This document shows positions 37,987-48,046 of a stretch of 64,000 nucleotides of DNA, piece after piece (the stretch's first letter is position 1; every line of letters starts with the position of its first letter). The translations under genes and the position numbers were made by a program. Under the pieces are notes generated by a model. It ran no database searches, had not been told where the DNA came from, and saw only the letters and a list, made by a program, of their open reading frames with translations. Source of the DNA: Rhodoferax sediminis (GTDB lineage Bacteria; Pseudomonadota; Gammaproteobacteria; Burkholderiales; Burkholderiaceae_C); NCBI RefSeq assembly GCF_006970865.1, contig NZ_CP035503.1, positions 1,067,001 through 1,131,000 of the forward strand, read 5' to 3'.

Positions 37987-39333
37987 ATGAATAAATTCGA
38001 GCGCTGTTCCAGCGTCCTGCCGTGGTTCATGGCATTGCTGCTGAGTGTTTTGGTGGTGGGTTGTGGCGGCGGAGGGCGTGATCCGATTCTGGGCATAGGC
38101 GGTAGCGGAGTCGCCGGAGCCGCTCTTGTTCCACCCCCTGGCGCGATCATCCCTGGTGCCACATGTGCAGCAGCAGCTGGGCCCACCACCCCCACGGTGA
38201 CCCTGACGGATCCCACCAGTGGCAACCAGTTTGCCACCACCAGCACCAATGGGGTTGCTGGCGGCGGCAAATTGGTCACTGCCACTTTCAGTCTGGCGAT
38301 GAATGCCGCAACGATCAATGCGACCACCTTCGCGCTGGCGCCAGCGGGCGGGGCGGCGCTTGTGCCTGCGTCGGTGACCTATAACGTCGCCACCCAGACG
38401 GCAACTTTGACAACATCGTCAGCGCTCCTGGCCGGCACGTCCTATACGGCAGTTATCCAGGGTGCCACAAGTGCCAATGGCGTCCCGATCGGCTGTAACT
38501 ATGCATGGAGCTTCAAGACAGTCACACCCGCTGCTGCTGGTCCGGCACCGGTCAACCTCGGTTCGGCCGCCCCGTTCGGGATTGCGGCTACTGCCGGAGT
38601 CACCAACACCCCCACCGCGCCCATCAGTCACATCAATGGGAATGCCGTGCTGAATCCAAATGCGACGTGCAATGCCGTGACAGTTGATAACGTGGGCGGT
38701 TTTGGCCTTTGCGCAGGCTCACCTCCGACCATCAGCGGGATCGTCGTCACGCCCACGTACCCGGATACAACCACTGCAAATGCTGTCACCAACGACTTGC
38801 GGTCGGCGTTTCTCAGCATCACGCCTCCGGCCGGGCCGCCAGCCGCTGGTTCATTGGGAGGAGGCACACCGATAGCAGCCCCCACCGGTTTGGGCGCCAC
38901 GACCGGCAGTGCACTCGTGGCCGGACAGAACCTGTTCTATCCTGGCGTGTATACATCCAACACGTCGATTCTGATCGGGAACGACCTCACGCTGGACGCC
39001 CAGGGCAACCCCGATGCCGTTTTTGTCTTCCAGTCGGCAAGCACCGTCGGTTCGGCAGCCGGTGCCGCTTCCCCTGGAACTCACACCCGCATCCTCCTGA
39101 TCAATGGAGCCAAGGCATCCAATGTCTGGTGGCAGGCGGGCACTTCGGCAACGCTTGGAACGAACTCTGAATGGCAAGGCAACATCCTGGCCTCGGCGAA
39201 TGTCACGATGACTACCGGCGCGACCTCGTGTGGCAGGCTGTTTGCCGGGGCGTTTACGGCTGGTGCATTTGTCTTCGACTCCAACGTCGTATCCGTGCCG
39301 GGGAATGCAAATGCACCTCCCACGTGCAAGTGA
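37987..39333 (+). CDS. DUF3494 ice-binding-like lipoprotein with Ig-like domain
   Basis: 448 residues from the ATG at 37987. Lipobox VVGC (Cys at about residue 26) followed by a Gly-rich linker, an Ig-like SbsA-type domain (about 60-180; VTLTDPTSGNQFA, ATFSLAMNAATINATTFAL, ATLTTSSALLAGTSYTAVI) and a DUF3494 beta-helix (about 190-445; NLGSAAPFGIAATAGVTNT, FYPGVYTS, LTLDAQGNPDAVFVFQ, SNVWWQAGTSATLG, GNILASANVTMTTGATSCGRLFAGAFTAGAFVFDS broken by turns). DUF3494 covers ice-binding and adhesin proteins. Probably outer-surface anchored. Ice binding itself is not proven. Confidence 0.88.
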   Translation: MNKFERCSSVLPWFMALLLSVLVVGCGGGGRDPILGIGGSGVAGAALVPPPGAIIPGATCAAAAGPTTPTVTLTDPTSGNQFATTSTNGVAGGGKLVTATFSLAMNAATINATTFALAPAGGAALVPASVTYNVATQTATLTTSSALLAGTSYTAVIQGATSANGVPIGCNYAWSFKTVTPAAAGPAPVNLGSAAPFGIAATAGVTNTPTAPISHINGNAVLNPNATCNAVTVDNVGGFGLCAGSPPTISGIVVTPTYPDTTTANAVTNDLRSAFLSITPPAGPPAAGSLGGGTPIAAPTGLGATTGSALVAGQNLFYPGVYTSNTSILIGNDLTLDAQGNPDAVFVFQSASTVGSAAGAASPGTHTRILLINGAKASNVWWQAGTSATLGTNSEWQGNILASANVTMTTGATSCGRLFAGAFTAGAFVFDSNVVSVPGNANAPPTCK

Positions 39334-39437
39334 AAAGGCCTGACGCAGTCCGACCAACGCAAAAGCAGTGATATCAGGAAGCGCCCGAGGCACGGGTGAA
39401 ATCCGATGAATTTGAGCAGGCCATTTTGGAGAAAAAC

Positions 39438-40571
39438 ATGAAATTAACAAGAATCTCAGGAAGACTGGGTTTGGCGGCAATCGCCGTCATCACCAGCCAA
39501 TTCGCGATGGCGGACGATCTGGGCTGGTATGGCGGGGCCAACGTGGGCCGGTCCGCTGCGACCATCGATGACGCGAGAATCACCAGTGGGCTGCTGACCC
39601 GAGGTCTGGCAACGACCTCGATCACCGATCAGGATCGCTCTACCGGCGGCAAGGTTTTTGGCGGTTACCAGTTCAATAGGAATTTCGCCCTTGAAGGCGG
39701 CTATTTCGATCTGGGCAGGTTCGGCTTTACGGCGACCACAGTACCTGCGGGAACGCTGACAGGAAATATCCGCTTGCGGGGATGGAATCTCGACGCGGTC
39801 GGCATTTTGCCGGTCACCGAAAAGCTGTCGGTGCTTGGCCGGGTCGGCGTGACCAATAGTCAAGCCAGGGACTCATTTTCCGGCACGGGAGCGGTCACTG
39901 TGCCCTACCCCAGCGCCAACCCGAGCAAGCGTGACACGAACTACAAGTTTGGCGTGGGGGTTCAATACGCATTCAATGATGCACTGGCCATGCGCGTCGA
40001 GGCCGAGCGCTACCGCGTCAACGATGCCGTCGGCAATAAAGGGGACGTTGATCTGGTCTCGGTCGGCCTGGTCTACCGGTTCGGCGCGAAAGCGCAGGCC
40101 CCGGCCCCGCGCGAGGCTGCGCCCGAACCAGTGGCCGCCATCATGCCGGCGCCTGAACCCGTGGCCGTGATGCCGCCGCCTGCGCCACCCACCAGGGTCA
40201 CTTTCTCAGCGGATTCCCTTTTCGATTTTGACAAGGCGGCCGTCAAGCCCGAGGGCAGGCAGGCGCTCGACAAGTTTGCGGCAGACCTGAAGGGCGCCAG
40301 CTTTGATGCGATTGCCGTCACGGGGCACACTGACCGGATCGGCTCGCACGACTACAACCTGAAACTTTCGACGCGCCGCGCCGAAGCGGTCAAGAGCTAC
40401 CTGGCGGAATCCACAGGGATCCCGGCCGGCAAGATTGCCGCCAAAGGCATGGACGGATCAGATCCCGTGACGAAACCCGGCGATTGCAAAGGCAACAAGG
40501 CTACCAAGGCATTGATTGCCTGCCTGCAGCCCGATCGCCGCGTGGAGGTCGAAGTCTCCGGCACGAGGTAA
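39438..40571 (+). CDS. OmpA family outer-membrane protein
   Basis: 377 residues from the ATG at 39438 with TTGGAGAAAAAC upstream. Signal peptide (about 25 residues ending QFAMA), an eight-strand OmpA-like beta-barrel (DDLGWYGGANVGRSA ... LVSVGLVYRFG, about 26-215), an Ala/Pro hinge (APAPREAAPEPVAAIMPAPEP) and a peptidoglycan-binding OmpA C domain (TFSADSLFDFDKAAVKPEG, VTGHTDRIGSHDYNLKLSTRRA, and a Cys pair GDC...IAC). It links outer membrane and cell wall. Confidence 0.94.
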   Translation: MKLTRISGRLGLAAIAVITSQFAMADDLGWYGGANVGRSAATIDDARITSGLLTRGLATTSITDQDRSTGGKVFGGYQFNRNFALEGGYFDLGRFGFTATTVPAGTLTGNIRLRGWNLDAVGILPVTEKLSVLGRVGVTNSQARDSFSGTGAVTVPYPSANPSKRDTNYKFGVGVQYAFNDALAMRVEAERYRVNDAVGNKGDVDLVSVGLVYRFGAKAQAPAPREAAPEPVAAIMPAPEPVAVMPPPAPPTRVTFSADSLFDFDKAAVKPEGRQALDKFAADLKGASFDAIAVTGHTDRIGSHDYNLKLSTRRAEAVKSYLAESTGIPAGKIAAKGMDGSDPVTKPGDCKGNKATKALIACLQPDRRVEVEVSGTR

Positions 40572-40583
40572 AACGCGCCCGCC

Positions 40584-40617
40584 CGGATCTGCACGGGAAT
40601 CCGTTTGCCCTTTTTTT
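40584..40617 (+). terminator. Possible terminator after ompA-like gene
   Basis: A short CGGAT / ATCCG stem with an inner CCCG/CGGG possibility, followed by TTTGCCCTTTTTTT. The stem is weak but the T run is strong. Confidence 0.4.
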
Positions 40618-40640
40618 GACACGACAGCATAGGAGATCAC

Positions 40641-40796
40641 GTGAACCTTCACCTCAGCCTGACGCCCCTGATCTCGCTCATTGCAGGGATCCTCATCCTG
40701 GTGATGCCCAGGCTCCTGAACTTCATCGTGGCCATCTATCTGATCGTGATCGGTCTGGTGGGCCTGTTCGGCGTCGGGGCCTTGCACCTGCAATAG
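40641..40796 (+). CDS. DUF3096 family small membrane protein
   Basis: 51 residues from a GTG at 40641 with AGGAGATCAC upstream. Two hydrophobic stretches: PLISLIAGILILVMPRLLNF and IVAIYLIVIGLVGLFGVG. The text LISLIAGILIL..PRLLNFIVAIYLI is that of DUF3096. Function unknown; common in stress loci of proteobacteria. Confidence 0.75.
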   Translation: MNLHLSLTPLISLIAGILILVMPRLLNFIVAIYLIVIGLVGLFGVGALHLQ

Positions 40797-40998
40797 GCAA
40801 TGATGCCGATTAAAAACCGGCGTTGAATGGGACTCATGCGGCGACACAGGCAGACCGCCAATCCACGAACCGCCTCGATCTTCTGTATCAGCGTGGGCTG
40901 CGCATCGTCATAGACTGTGTTGCCGTGGCCAGCGTATAACAGTGCATCGCGGTGCCGGCAACGCCTGCTTGCGTCGACTCGCCGCCGAAAGGATGCGA

Positions 40999-41868
40999 AT
41001 GAAGATCAATGCAAAGGATTTTCGGGTGCGGGAGGGAGACGGGGTCACCCTCAAAAAGTGGCCCACCACCGTCGATCCCGTATACAAGTCGAAGGAGCAA
41101 TACCAGGAACTCCTGAGCGAGCACGTGGCGCAACTCAGTTCGCAACAGCAGCTTCTCTACGCCTCCAACCGCTATGCCGTTCTGCTGATTTTTCAGGCCA
41201 TGGATGCGGCCGGCAAAGACGGCGCCATCAAGCATGTGATGTCCGGCGTCAATCCGCAAGGCTGCCAGGTGTTCAGTTTCAAGCATCCCAGCCCCGCAGA
41301 ACTGCAACACGATTTTCTGTGGCGTAGCACGCGCGATTTGCCGGAACGCGGCCGGATCGGCATCTTCAACCGGTCTTACTACGAAGAGGTTTTGATCGTG
41401 CGCGTGCATCGCAATATTCTGCGCAGTGAGGGGCTGCCGAACACGCCGCGCGGCGACAAGGTGCTCTGGCGCGACCGCTACCGCTCGATCGCGAATCTGG
41501 AGAGACATCTGCACGACAACGGAACGCGCATCGTAAAGTTCTATCTCCACCTCTCGAAGGACGAGCAGCGAAAACGCTTTCTCGAGCGGATCGACGAGCC
41601 GGAAAAAAACTTCAAATTCAGCCTGGCGGACATTGAAGAGAGAAAATTCTGGAGGCACTACATGAAGGCCTATGAGGAGTGCCTCAGCGCCACAAGCACG
41701 AGCGCAGCACCCTGGTATGTCGTACCCGCCGACGACAAGGAAAACGCCCGGCTGATTGTCTCCAGGATAGTGCTCGATACGCTCGAGGAACTCAAGCTTG
41801 CCTACCCCAAAACGAGTCCGAAGCGCCGCCAGGAATTGCTGACTATCCGCGAGCGTCTCGCGAAGTGA
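40999..41868 (+). CDS. PPK2 family polyphosphate kinase
   Basis: 289 residues from the ATG at 40999 (ATG 40993 two codons upstream is equally possible; AAAGGA lies before both). One PPK2 domain: Walker A-like [20 protein letters not shown], then [31 protein letters not shown], and the lid region [25 protein letters not shown]2 enzymes move phosphate between polyphosphate and nucleoside (mono- or di-)phosphates; the one-domain length suggests class I or III, not class II. It gives a link between polyphosphate and stress in this island. Cytosolic. Confidence 0.92.
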   Translation: MKINAKDFRVREGDGVTLKKWPTTVDPVYKSKEQYQELLSEHVAQLSSQQQLLYASNRYAVLLIFQAMDAAGKDGAIKHVMSGVNPQGCQVFSFKHPSPAELQHDFLWRSTRDLPERGRIGIFNRSYYEEVLIVRVHRNILRSEGLPNTPRGDKVLWRDRYRSIANLERHLHDNGTRIVKFYLHLSKDEQRKRFLERIDEPEKNFKFSLADIEERKFWRHYMKAYEECLSATSTSAAPWYVVPADDKENARLIVSRIVLDTLEELKLAYPKTSPKRRQELLTIRERLAK

Positions 41869-41876
41869 GAGCGGGT

Positions 41877-41918
41877 GTTCGCCAGCGCACGGACGGGCGG
41901 CTCGATGGCCCCTACACG
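41877..41918 (+). promoter_or_regulatory. Regulon-type dyad with -10, no clear downstream gene
   Basis: GTTCG-CCAG-CGCAC then GGAC (41877-41894), 18 nt, TACACG (41913-41918). It lies directly after the PPK2 stop; no supported plus-strand gene follows, so it may drive a small RNA or be chance. Confidence 0.3.
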
Positions 41919-42035
41919 TCTTCATGGAAGTGAGGCCATGGAGCCCGCAATGCAGCCGCAGCGCAGTCCAAACCTCACCCCGCCTTCATCGCGTCCCTGG
42001 AGGTCGGCCGTGCGCGACGTCGATGCGGCAAGGTC

Positions 42036-42110
42036 TTACACGAACAGGGAACCGATACCGATCAGCAGAGCGGTCACCACCACCTTCGTCACGAATCGGG
42101 GTGCCGCCAC
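42036..42110 (-). CDS. Possible 24-residue membrane micro-protein
   Basis: A GTG at 42110 and TAA at 42038-42036 give a short basic start and one helix (VTKVVVTALLIGIGSLFV). A GGAGG lies 13 nt upstream, rather far. It would follow the collagen-like gene by 22 bp on the same strand. Coding is likely but unproven; no known family. Confidence 0.3.
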   Translation of the reverse strand: MAAPRFVTKVVVTALLIGIGSLFV

Positions 42111-42132
42111 AGACTGTTCATCGCCTCCGCGG

Positions 42133-42520
<388 letters not shown>

Positions 42521-42670
42521 TAGGTTACGAGAACTGCCTACATCAGTGAGAGCAATTCCCTAGAATTGATCAGTTTCTGGCAGCAATAACCGGCGTCAGG
42601 AGATCGGACCTTCGCCACGGGAAAAAACGGATCAGCCGCTGATTGCTTCAGGACATGACCGTTAACGATC

Positions 42671-42712
42671 AGGCTACGCGCCCGTGGCCATCCAATCTGT
42701 GCGCTAGCGCGC
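42671..42712 (-). promoter_or_regulatory. Regulon dyad with -10 (class II geometry), collagen-like gene
   Basis: Minus strand GCGCG-CTAG-CGCAC then AGAT (42712-42695), 18 nt, TAGCCT (42676-42671). Centre about 41.5 bp upstream of the predicted start; the leader to the ATG is about 160 nt. Confidence 0.5.
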
Positions 42713-43006
42713 ATAGCCTGGTTCTTTACCAGACCGCTCCATGGCGGCGCCCACGCAAACGCACCAGGAAGCGGCTCCGCTTGTCTGGACAACTTTCCCC
42801 GTTTAATCAGTGGACTGCGGGCCGGTTGCCAAAAAATCAGGGCTTTGCCCGGCGGCGGCCGGCGCTTGCGACGAACCGGCCTGGCGCTGTATGCGACGCA
42901 GTGTCCGCCGATCGTTGCGGCCGGGGTCGCACTGCCGCTGGCAGTTTGTCATAGCCGAATGAAAGCTCGCCCGGCCAACCCGGGGCGCCGGCGCAGGCCC
43001 ACCCCC

Positions 43007-43030
43007 CGCGCCATGGGCGTCCATGGCGCG
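43007..43030. repeat. Perfect 10-bp inverted repeat
   Basis: CGCGCCATGG - GCGT - CCATGGCGCG. It lies 33 bp beyond the stop of the minus-strand SPW gene; no T run follows on that strand, so it is either an RNA 3' hairpin or a protein-binding palindrome. Confidence 0.5.
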
Positions 43031-43062
43031 TTCAACAGGCGTTCAGTACTACCGCGGGCGGC

Positions 43063-43425
43063 TCAGTGCGCCGCCCCGTGTGTCCAGTTGTTGTAGTCCT
43101 TGTCGGTCAAGAGTGTCCACAGCGCGAGCGCCAGGATCACGATGCCGCTAATCACCGCCGCGAGCATGGCGTCGCGCTGCGCGCTGAACTGCAGTGCCCA
43201 AGGCGATATGACCAGCCAGAGCCCCAGAATGCCTTCGGTCCACTCTTCCCAGGCGCGCGGCACGATCATCGCCCCCAGCGAGGCGGCGATCAGCGCCAGT
43301 CCGATGATGACCGCGTTGGCCATGGCCGTCGTCATGTCCTGGAAGCCCAGGGCCCACGGCGAGAGAACGACCCATACCCCCAACAGGGCGTTCACCGGGT
43401 CTTGCCAATGTTTCAACTGCTTCAT
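43063..43425 (-). CDS. SPW repeat membrane protein
   Basis: 120 residues with two SPW units: LLGVWVVLSPWALGF (about 14-28) and ILGLWLVISPWALQF (about 67-81), each followed by another membrane helix (ANAVIIGLALIAASLGAMIV and AVISGIVILALALWTLL), four helices in all. The start KQLKHWQDPVNALLG is typical of the family. Function unknown; widely found next to stress genes. It stands alone, 110 bp downstream of the phospholipase-like gene on the same strand. Confidence 0.9.
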   Translation of the reverse strand: MKQLKHWQDPVNALLGVWVVLSPWALGFQDMTTAMANAVIIGLALIAASLGAMIVPRAWEEWTEGILGLWLVISPWALQFSAQRDAMLAAVISGIVILALALWTLLTDKDYNNWTHGAAH

Positions 43426-43536
43426 GATGACACCTCCTGTCGCCGGCGGAAACGCCAGCCGACGAAATTTAGACAGGATCCGTTGCGCTTTGTTCCGTGA
43501 TGTAACTGGGCCACAGGCGGGCCCGCCTGCGCATGC

Positions 43537-44910
43537 TCAGGGTTTTGGCAGGAACGACGCGATGAACACGCGCGACTGCGTGCCGAAATGCTGCATCAGG
43601 TCCGACACCAGCTGGGTCATGTCGTCCTGCATGGCTTGCGGTGCGCGCTGCATCACGGCGAACAGGTCGATGTCGGGCTCGGTCTGTTCCAACACGTAGG
43701 CCGGGTCGGAGATGTATTTGGCGGGCAGGGCGTGCTCCAGCATGCGGTCGGTCCGATCCGCCCAGTCGTGCGCCTGCTGGCTCACGACCTGGCGCGGGGT
43801 GGCGTCCGACCAGGGGGCCTGCGCGGCATCCTTTGATGTATTGCGCGTGGCGCGCAGCAGGGCATCGGTGGGGTTCTTGTGTAAATACGCGTCCCGCATG
43901 CGGTGGTACTGGTAGTTTTCGAGCGCCAGATGGCGGTTCGAGACCAGCCGGATGGCCCGGTCCTTGGCCCCGGGCCTTCCCGCGATATCGAGGGCGTTGA
44001 TCCACAGCATGCGCGCCGTGCCCACGCCCGGCAGCACGGTCGCGTGGTAGGGCTGCGTCAAGTCCTGCACGTAGTGCAATGCCCATCCCGCAAAGCGCCA
44101 GCCCCAATACGGATGCCCGCTCTTGAGCGCATATGCCGCCAGCGACCGGTACAGGTGGATTCGGTATTCGGGGTAGGTGCGGCGCAGGAATCCGGCTGCC
44201 TTGTAGATGATCCAGGACTCATGGAAGAAGCCCATGTGAAACGGCGCCTGCGTCGAGAACTCGAGTGCCGGGTCGCCGAATGGCTGCTTGCCGAAACCGT
44301 AGAGGTGCCCATAGGGCGTGCCGTTGTCTTCCCACAGCCCGATGTCCAGGCCGTCGTCGGGCTCCCCGGACGCGCTGGCGATGACCTCCAGCACCGCGAC
44401 TTGCTCTCCCGGGCGAAGGCGCTGGTATTGGGTTTCGCGGGCCGTGGTGTCGCGCCGCAGTGTCGTGACCTCGGTCCAGGGCAGGTTTGATCCGGGCGGT
44501 GGCTGCGTGCCGGGGCGCATCTGCAGGAACAGCGGCAATTGGCAGTCGGGATTGATGCGCAGGGCCGCCATGAAGCGCTGCCTGCGCGTGGCGGGCGGGC
44601 CGCCGGCCTGGAACTGCAAGGCATCCGGCCGCGGCGGATACGCAGGGACGTAGCGGCGGGCCCATTGCTCCTCCTGCGCCAGCAGGGCCTGCAGGCCCGT
44701 GTCTTCGGCCGCAAGGAACGCGTCCAGGGTTTCCGCGGCAACGGGGGGCGCCGCGGCGATCGCTGGCATCGCAGCCAGCGCCTGCCAGGTGCCCAGGGTG
44801 TGGTCGCTCCAGGCGAAGGACAGGGTCGCGGTGCCCGTCAGCGCGACGAAAACCAGCCAGCGGATGCTGCGGCAATACCGGTACAAGGTGTTCGGGCTGT
44901 TCCGGCTCAT
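43537..44910 (-). CDS. Exported protein of zinc-dependent phospholipase C/S1-P1-like type
   Basis: 457 residues from the ATG at 44910. N-terminal export signal (SIRWLVFVALTGTATLSFAWSDHTLG), with the Trp after the cleavage site that is conserved as the first zinc ligand in zinc phospholipase C and P1 nuclease. The centre has AAYALKSGHPYWGWRFAGWALHYVQDLTQPYHATVLPG, whose H and H..QD..QPYH pattern fits further zinc ligands of that fold. Substrate is unknown. Last gene of the protease-MoxR-DUF58-VWA operon, 30 bp after the VWA stop. Assignment is from motif only. Confidence 0.6.
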   Translation of the reverse strand: MSRNSPNTLYRYCRSIRWLVFVALTGTATLSFAWSDHTLGTWQALAAMPAIAAAPPVAAETLDAFLAAEDTGLQALLAQEEQWARRYVPAYPPRPDALQFQAGGPPATRRQRFMAALRINPDCQLPLFLQMRPGTQPPPGSNLPWTEVTTLRRDTTARETQYQRLRPGEQVAVLEVIASASGEPDDGLDIGLWEDNGTPYGHLYGFGKQPFGDPALEFSTQAPFHMGFFHESWIIYKAAGFLRRTYPEYRIHLYRSLAAYALKSGHPYWGWRFAGWALHYVQDLTQPYHATVLPGVGTARMLWINALDIAGRPGAKDRAIRLVSNRHLALENYQYHRMRDAYLHKNPTDALLRATRNTSKDAAQAPWSDATPRQVVSQQAHDWADRTDRMLEHALPAKYISDPAYVLEQTEPDIDLFAVMQRAPQAMQDDMTQLVSDLMQHFGTQSRVFIASFLPKP

Positions 44911-44940
44911 GCCAGAGGATCGTGGTGGCATGCGTGCCTT

Positions 44941-45996
44941 TCAGAGAATGCGGTTGAACCACAAGAGCGACAGTCCCGCAGCGGCGACGCTCAGCAGCGC
45001 GGCGGCGAGTGCCAGCAGGGCGGAGATTTCGGTCTCCTTTTTCTCGGCGGACAGCCGTGAGCGCAGGGTTTCATAGACGTTTTTCAGGCTGTCCGCGGTG
45101 CCGGCATAAAAGTACTCGGCCCGGGTGCTGTTGGCGATGGCCTTGAGCGTGTCTTCGTCGAGCCGCACGCGCATCGACCAGCCATCAAAGCCGATGGTCT
45201 CGCCATCGACCGTGCCCACGCCCACGGTGTACACGCGCACCCCGCGATCGGCCGCCATGCTGGTCGCCTCCATGGTGTCCACGCCGGTGGTGCGCTGGCC
45301 ATCGGTGAGCAGGATGATGGCCCCCGTGTTGTACGAGCCAGGTGTCACCGGCGTGAATTTTTTCCCCGCCCCGGGCGCGCTTTTGTCGATCGCGATCCCG
45401 TGGGGGCCCCCCGCGCCGTCGACCATCGCCTCGAGGTCGATGCCGGCGTCGGGGAACAGGGTCGCCAGCGACAGCACGATGCCGTTGCCGATGGCGGTGC
45501 CCGGCTGCAGCTGGAAGCGGTCGATGGCGCTCACCAGGTCATCGTGGTTCAGGGTCGGGGCCTGCACCACCGAGGCCGTGCCCGCAAAGGCGATGATGCC
45601 CACGCGCACGCTGCGCGGCAACTCCGCGAGAAACGCCTTGGCGGCGTTCTGGGCCGCGACCAGACGGCTGGGCAGCACATCGGTGGCGCGCATGCTGCCC
45701 GACACATCCATCGCCAAAATGATGGTGTCCTGCTGCATCGGCAAGGTGATCACGGCCAGGGGGCGCGCCGCCGCCAGCAGCATGGCGGCAATGGCCAGCA
45801 GCAGCAGCAGCGGCGGGATGTGGCGGCGCAGGCTCTGGCCCGGGCCCATGGCCTCCTTGACGATGGACAGGCTGGCATAGCGCAGCGCCAGCTTCTTCTT
45901 GCGGCGCAACAGCCAGATATACAGCGCCGCCAGCAGCGGCAGCGCCAGCAGCAGCCACAGCAGCTGGGGCCAAAGAAAGGTGACGGGCGAGGTCAT
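44941..45996 (-). CDS. VWA-domain membrane protein (BatA-like)
   Basis: 351 residues. Two N-terminal membrane segments (LLWLLLALPLLAALYIWLL and IPPLLLLLAIAAMLLAAA), then a von Willebrand A domain with the metal-ion site DVSGSM (about 96-101), further MIDAS residues near GTAIG and LLTDG, and a C-terminal membrane anchor (LLALAAALLSVAAAGLSLLW). BatA-type proteins work with MoxR ATPases and DUF58 proteins as a metal-dependent chaperone/assembly module at the inner membrane. Encoded right behind the DUF58 gene. Confidence 0.9.
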   Translation of the reverse strand: MTSPVTFLWPQLLWLLLALPLLAALYIWLLRRKKKLALRYASLSIVKEAMGPGQSLRRHIPPLLLLLAIAAMLLAAARPLAVITLPMQQDTIILAMDVSGSMRATDVLPSRLVAAQNAAKAFLAELPRSVRVGIIAFAGTASVVQAPTLNHDDLVSAIDRFQLQPGTAIGNGIVLSLATLFPDAGIDLEAMVDGAGGPHGIAIDKSAPGAGKKFTPVTPGSYNTGAIILLTDGQRTTGVDTMEATSMAADRGVRVYTVGVGTVDGETIGFDGWSMRVRLDEDTLKAIANSTRAEYFYAGTADSLKNVYETLRSRLSAEKKETEISALLALAAALLSVAAAGLSLLWFNRIL

Positions 45997-46020
45997 GGCA
46001 TCGTCTCCGTAATAGCTGGC

Positions 46021-47016
46021 TCAGGCCGCCACATGCAGGTGCGCGGACAGCGGGCTGACCGGCGCGCCGGCGCCCGGGAGCCGGCTGCGGCGCTTGCGCA
46101 AGTCGGTAAAGCGCAGCACCGATGCCACCAGGTCATCGTCGGTGCACAGCTCCAGCGTGTCGACGCCCGCGCGTGCCAGCGCCTGGCGCAGTTCCGCCTC
46201 GCGCTGCGCCGCAATCCGCGCAAAGCGCTTGCGAAAGCCCGCGTCGTGCGTGTCTACCAGCAGCTGTTCGCCGGTTTCGGCATCGCGGATGGGGATGAGC
46301 CCGAGGTCGGGCAAATCCAGCTCCATCGGATCGAGCAGCCGCACCGCCACCACGTCGTGGCGCCGCGCCAGCTCGCCCAGCGGCTTTTCCCAGCCGGGTT
46401 CGCTGATGAAATCGGACACCACAAACAGCGTGGAGCGGCGCCGCACTACCGCGGCGGCCGATGCCAGCAGCTCGTGCAGCCGGGTGCCGCCGGTGTCGCC
46501 GGCGAGCGGGCGGTTTTGCATGGCGTGCAGCAGGTGCAGCACATGCCGGCGCCCGCCGCCCGGCGGAATCACGGTGTCCACCCCGGCGCCGTACAAGAGC
46601 GCACCGACGCGGTTGCCGTGACGCGTCAGCAGCCGCGCCAGCACGGCCACGAACTCGGTGGACACGTGGCGCTTGCGCTGCTCGCCCGAGCCAAAATCGA
46701 CCGAGGGGCTCAGGTCCAGCAAAAACCAGGCGCTCATCTCGCGGTCTTCGGTGAACACGCGCACATGGGTTTGCTGCAGCCGCGCCGTGACGTTCCAGTC
46801 AATGTGGCGCACGTCATCGAAGTGCTGGTACTCGCGCAGGTCGGCCAGGTCCAGCCCGGCGCCGCGCAACAGCGTGCGGTAGTCACCCTGCAGCAGCCCG
46901 TCGAGCCGGCGGATCACGGTCCATTCCAATCGGCGCAGCACGTGCTCGGTCCCGGGCGTCGACGCCAGGGCGGGCGCGGCGGACGCGGGGGGGACGGGTT
47001 GGGTGCGGGTCCACAT
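46021..47016 (-). CDS. DUF58 domain protein
   Basis: 331 residues from the ATG at 47016. It carries the DUF58 signature: GDYRTLLRGAGLDLADLREYQHFDDVRHIDWNVTAR, interrupted by its loop, then VFTEDREMSAWFLLDLSPSVDFGSG, a VWA-like fold with a degenerate metal site. DUF58 proteins are partners of MoxR ATPases. No membrane segment is seen. It starts 7 bp after the MoxR stop and is followed by the VWA gene. Confidence 0.9.
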   Translation of the reverse strand: MWTRTQPVPPASAAPALASTPGTEHVLRRLEWTVIRRLDGLLQGDYRTLLRGAGLDLADLREYQHFDDVRHIDWNVTARLQQTHVRVFTEDREMSAWFLLDLSPSVDFGSGEQRKRHVSTEFVAVLARLLTRHGNRVGALLYGAGVDTVIPPGGGRRHVLHLLHAMQNRPLAGDTGGTRLHELLASAAAVVRRRSTLFVVSDFISEPGWEKPLGELARRHDVVAVRLLDPMELDLPDLGLIPIRDAETGEQLLVDTHDAGFRKRFARIAAQREAELRQALARAGVDTLELCTDDDLVASVLRFTDLRKRRSRLPGAGAPVSPLSAHLHVAA

Positions 47017-47023
47017 GGCGGCC

Positions 47024-48034
<1,011 letters not shown>

Positions 48035-48046
48035 GGGGGGAGTCCT

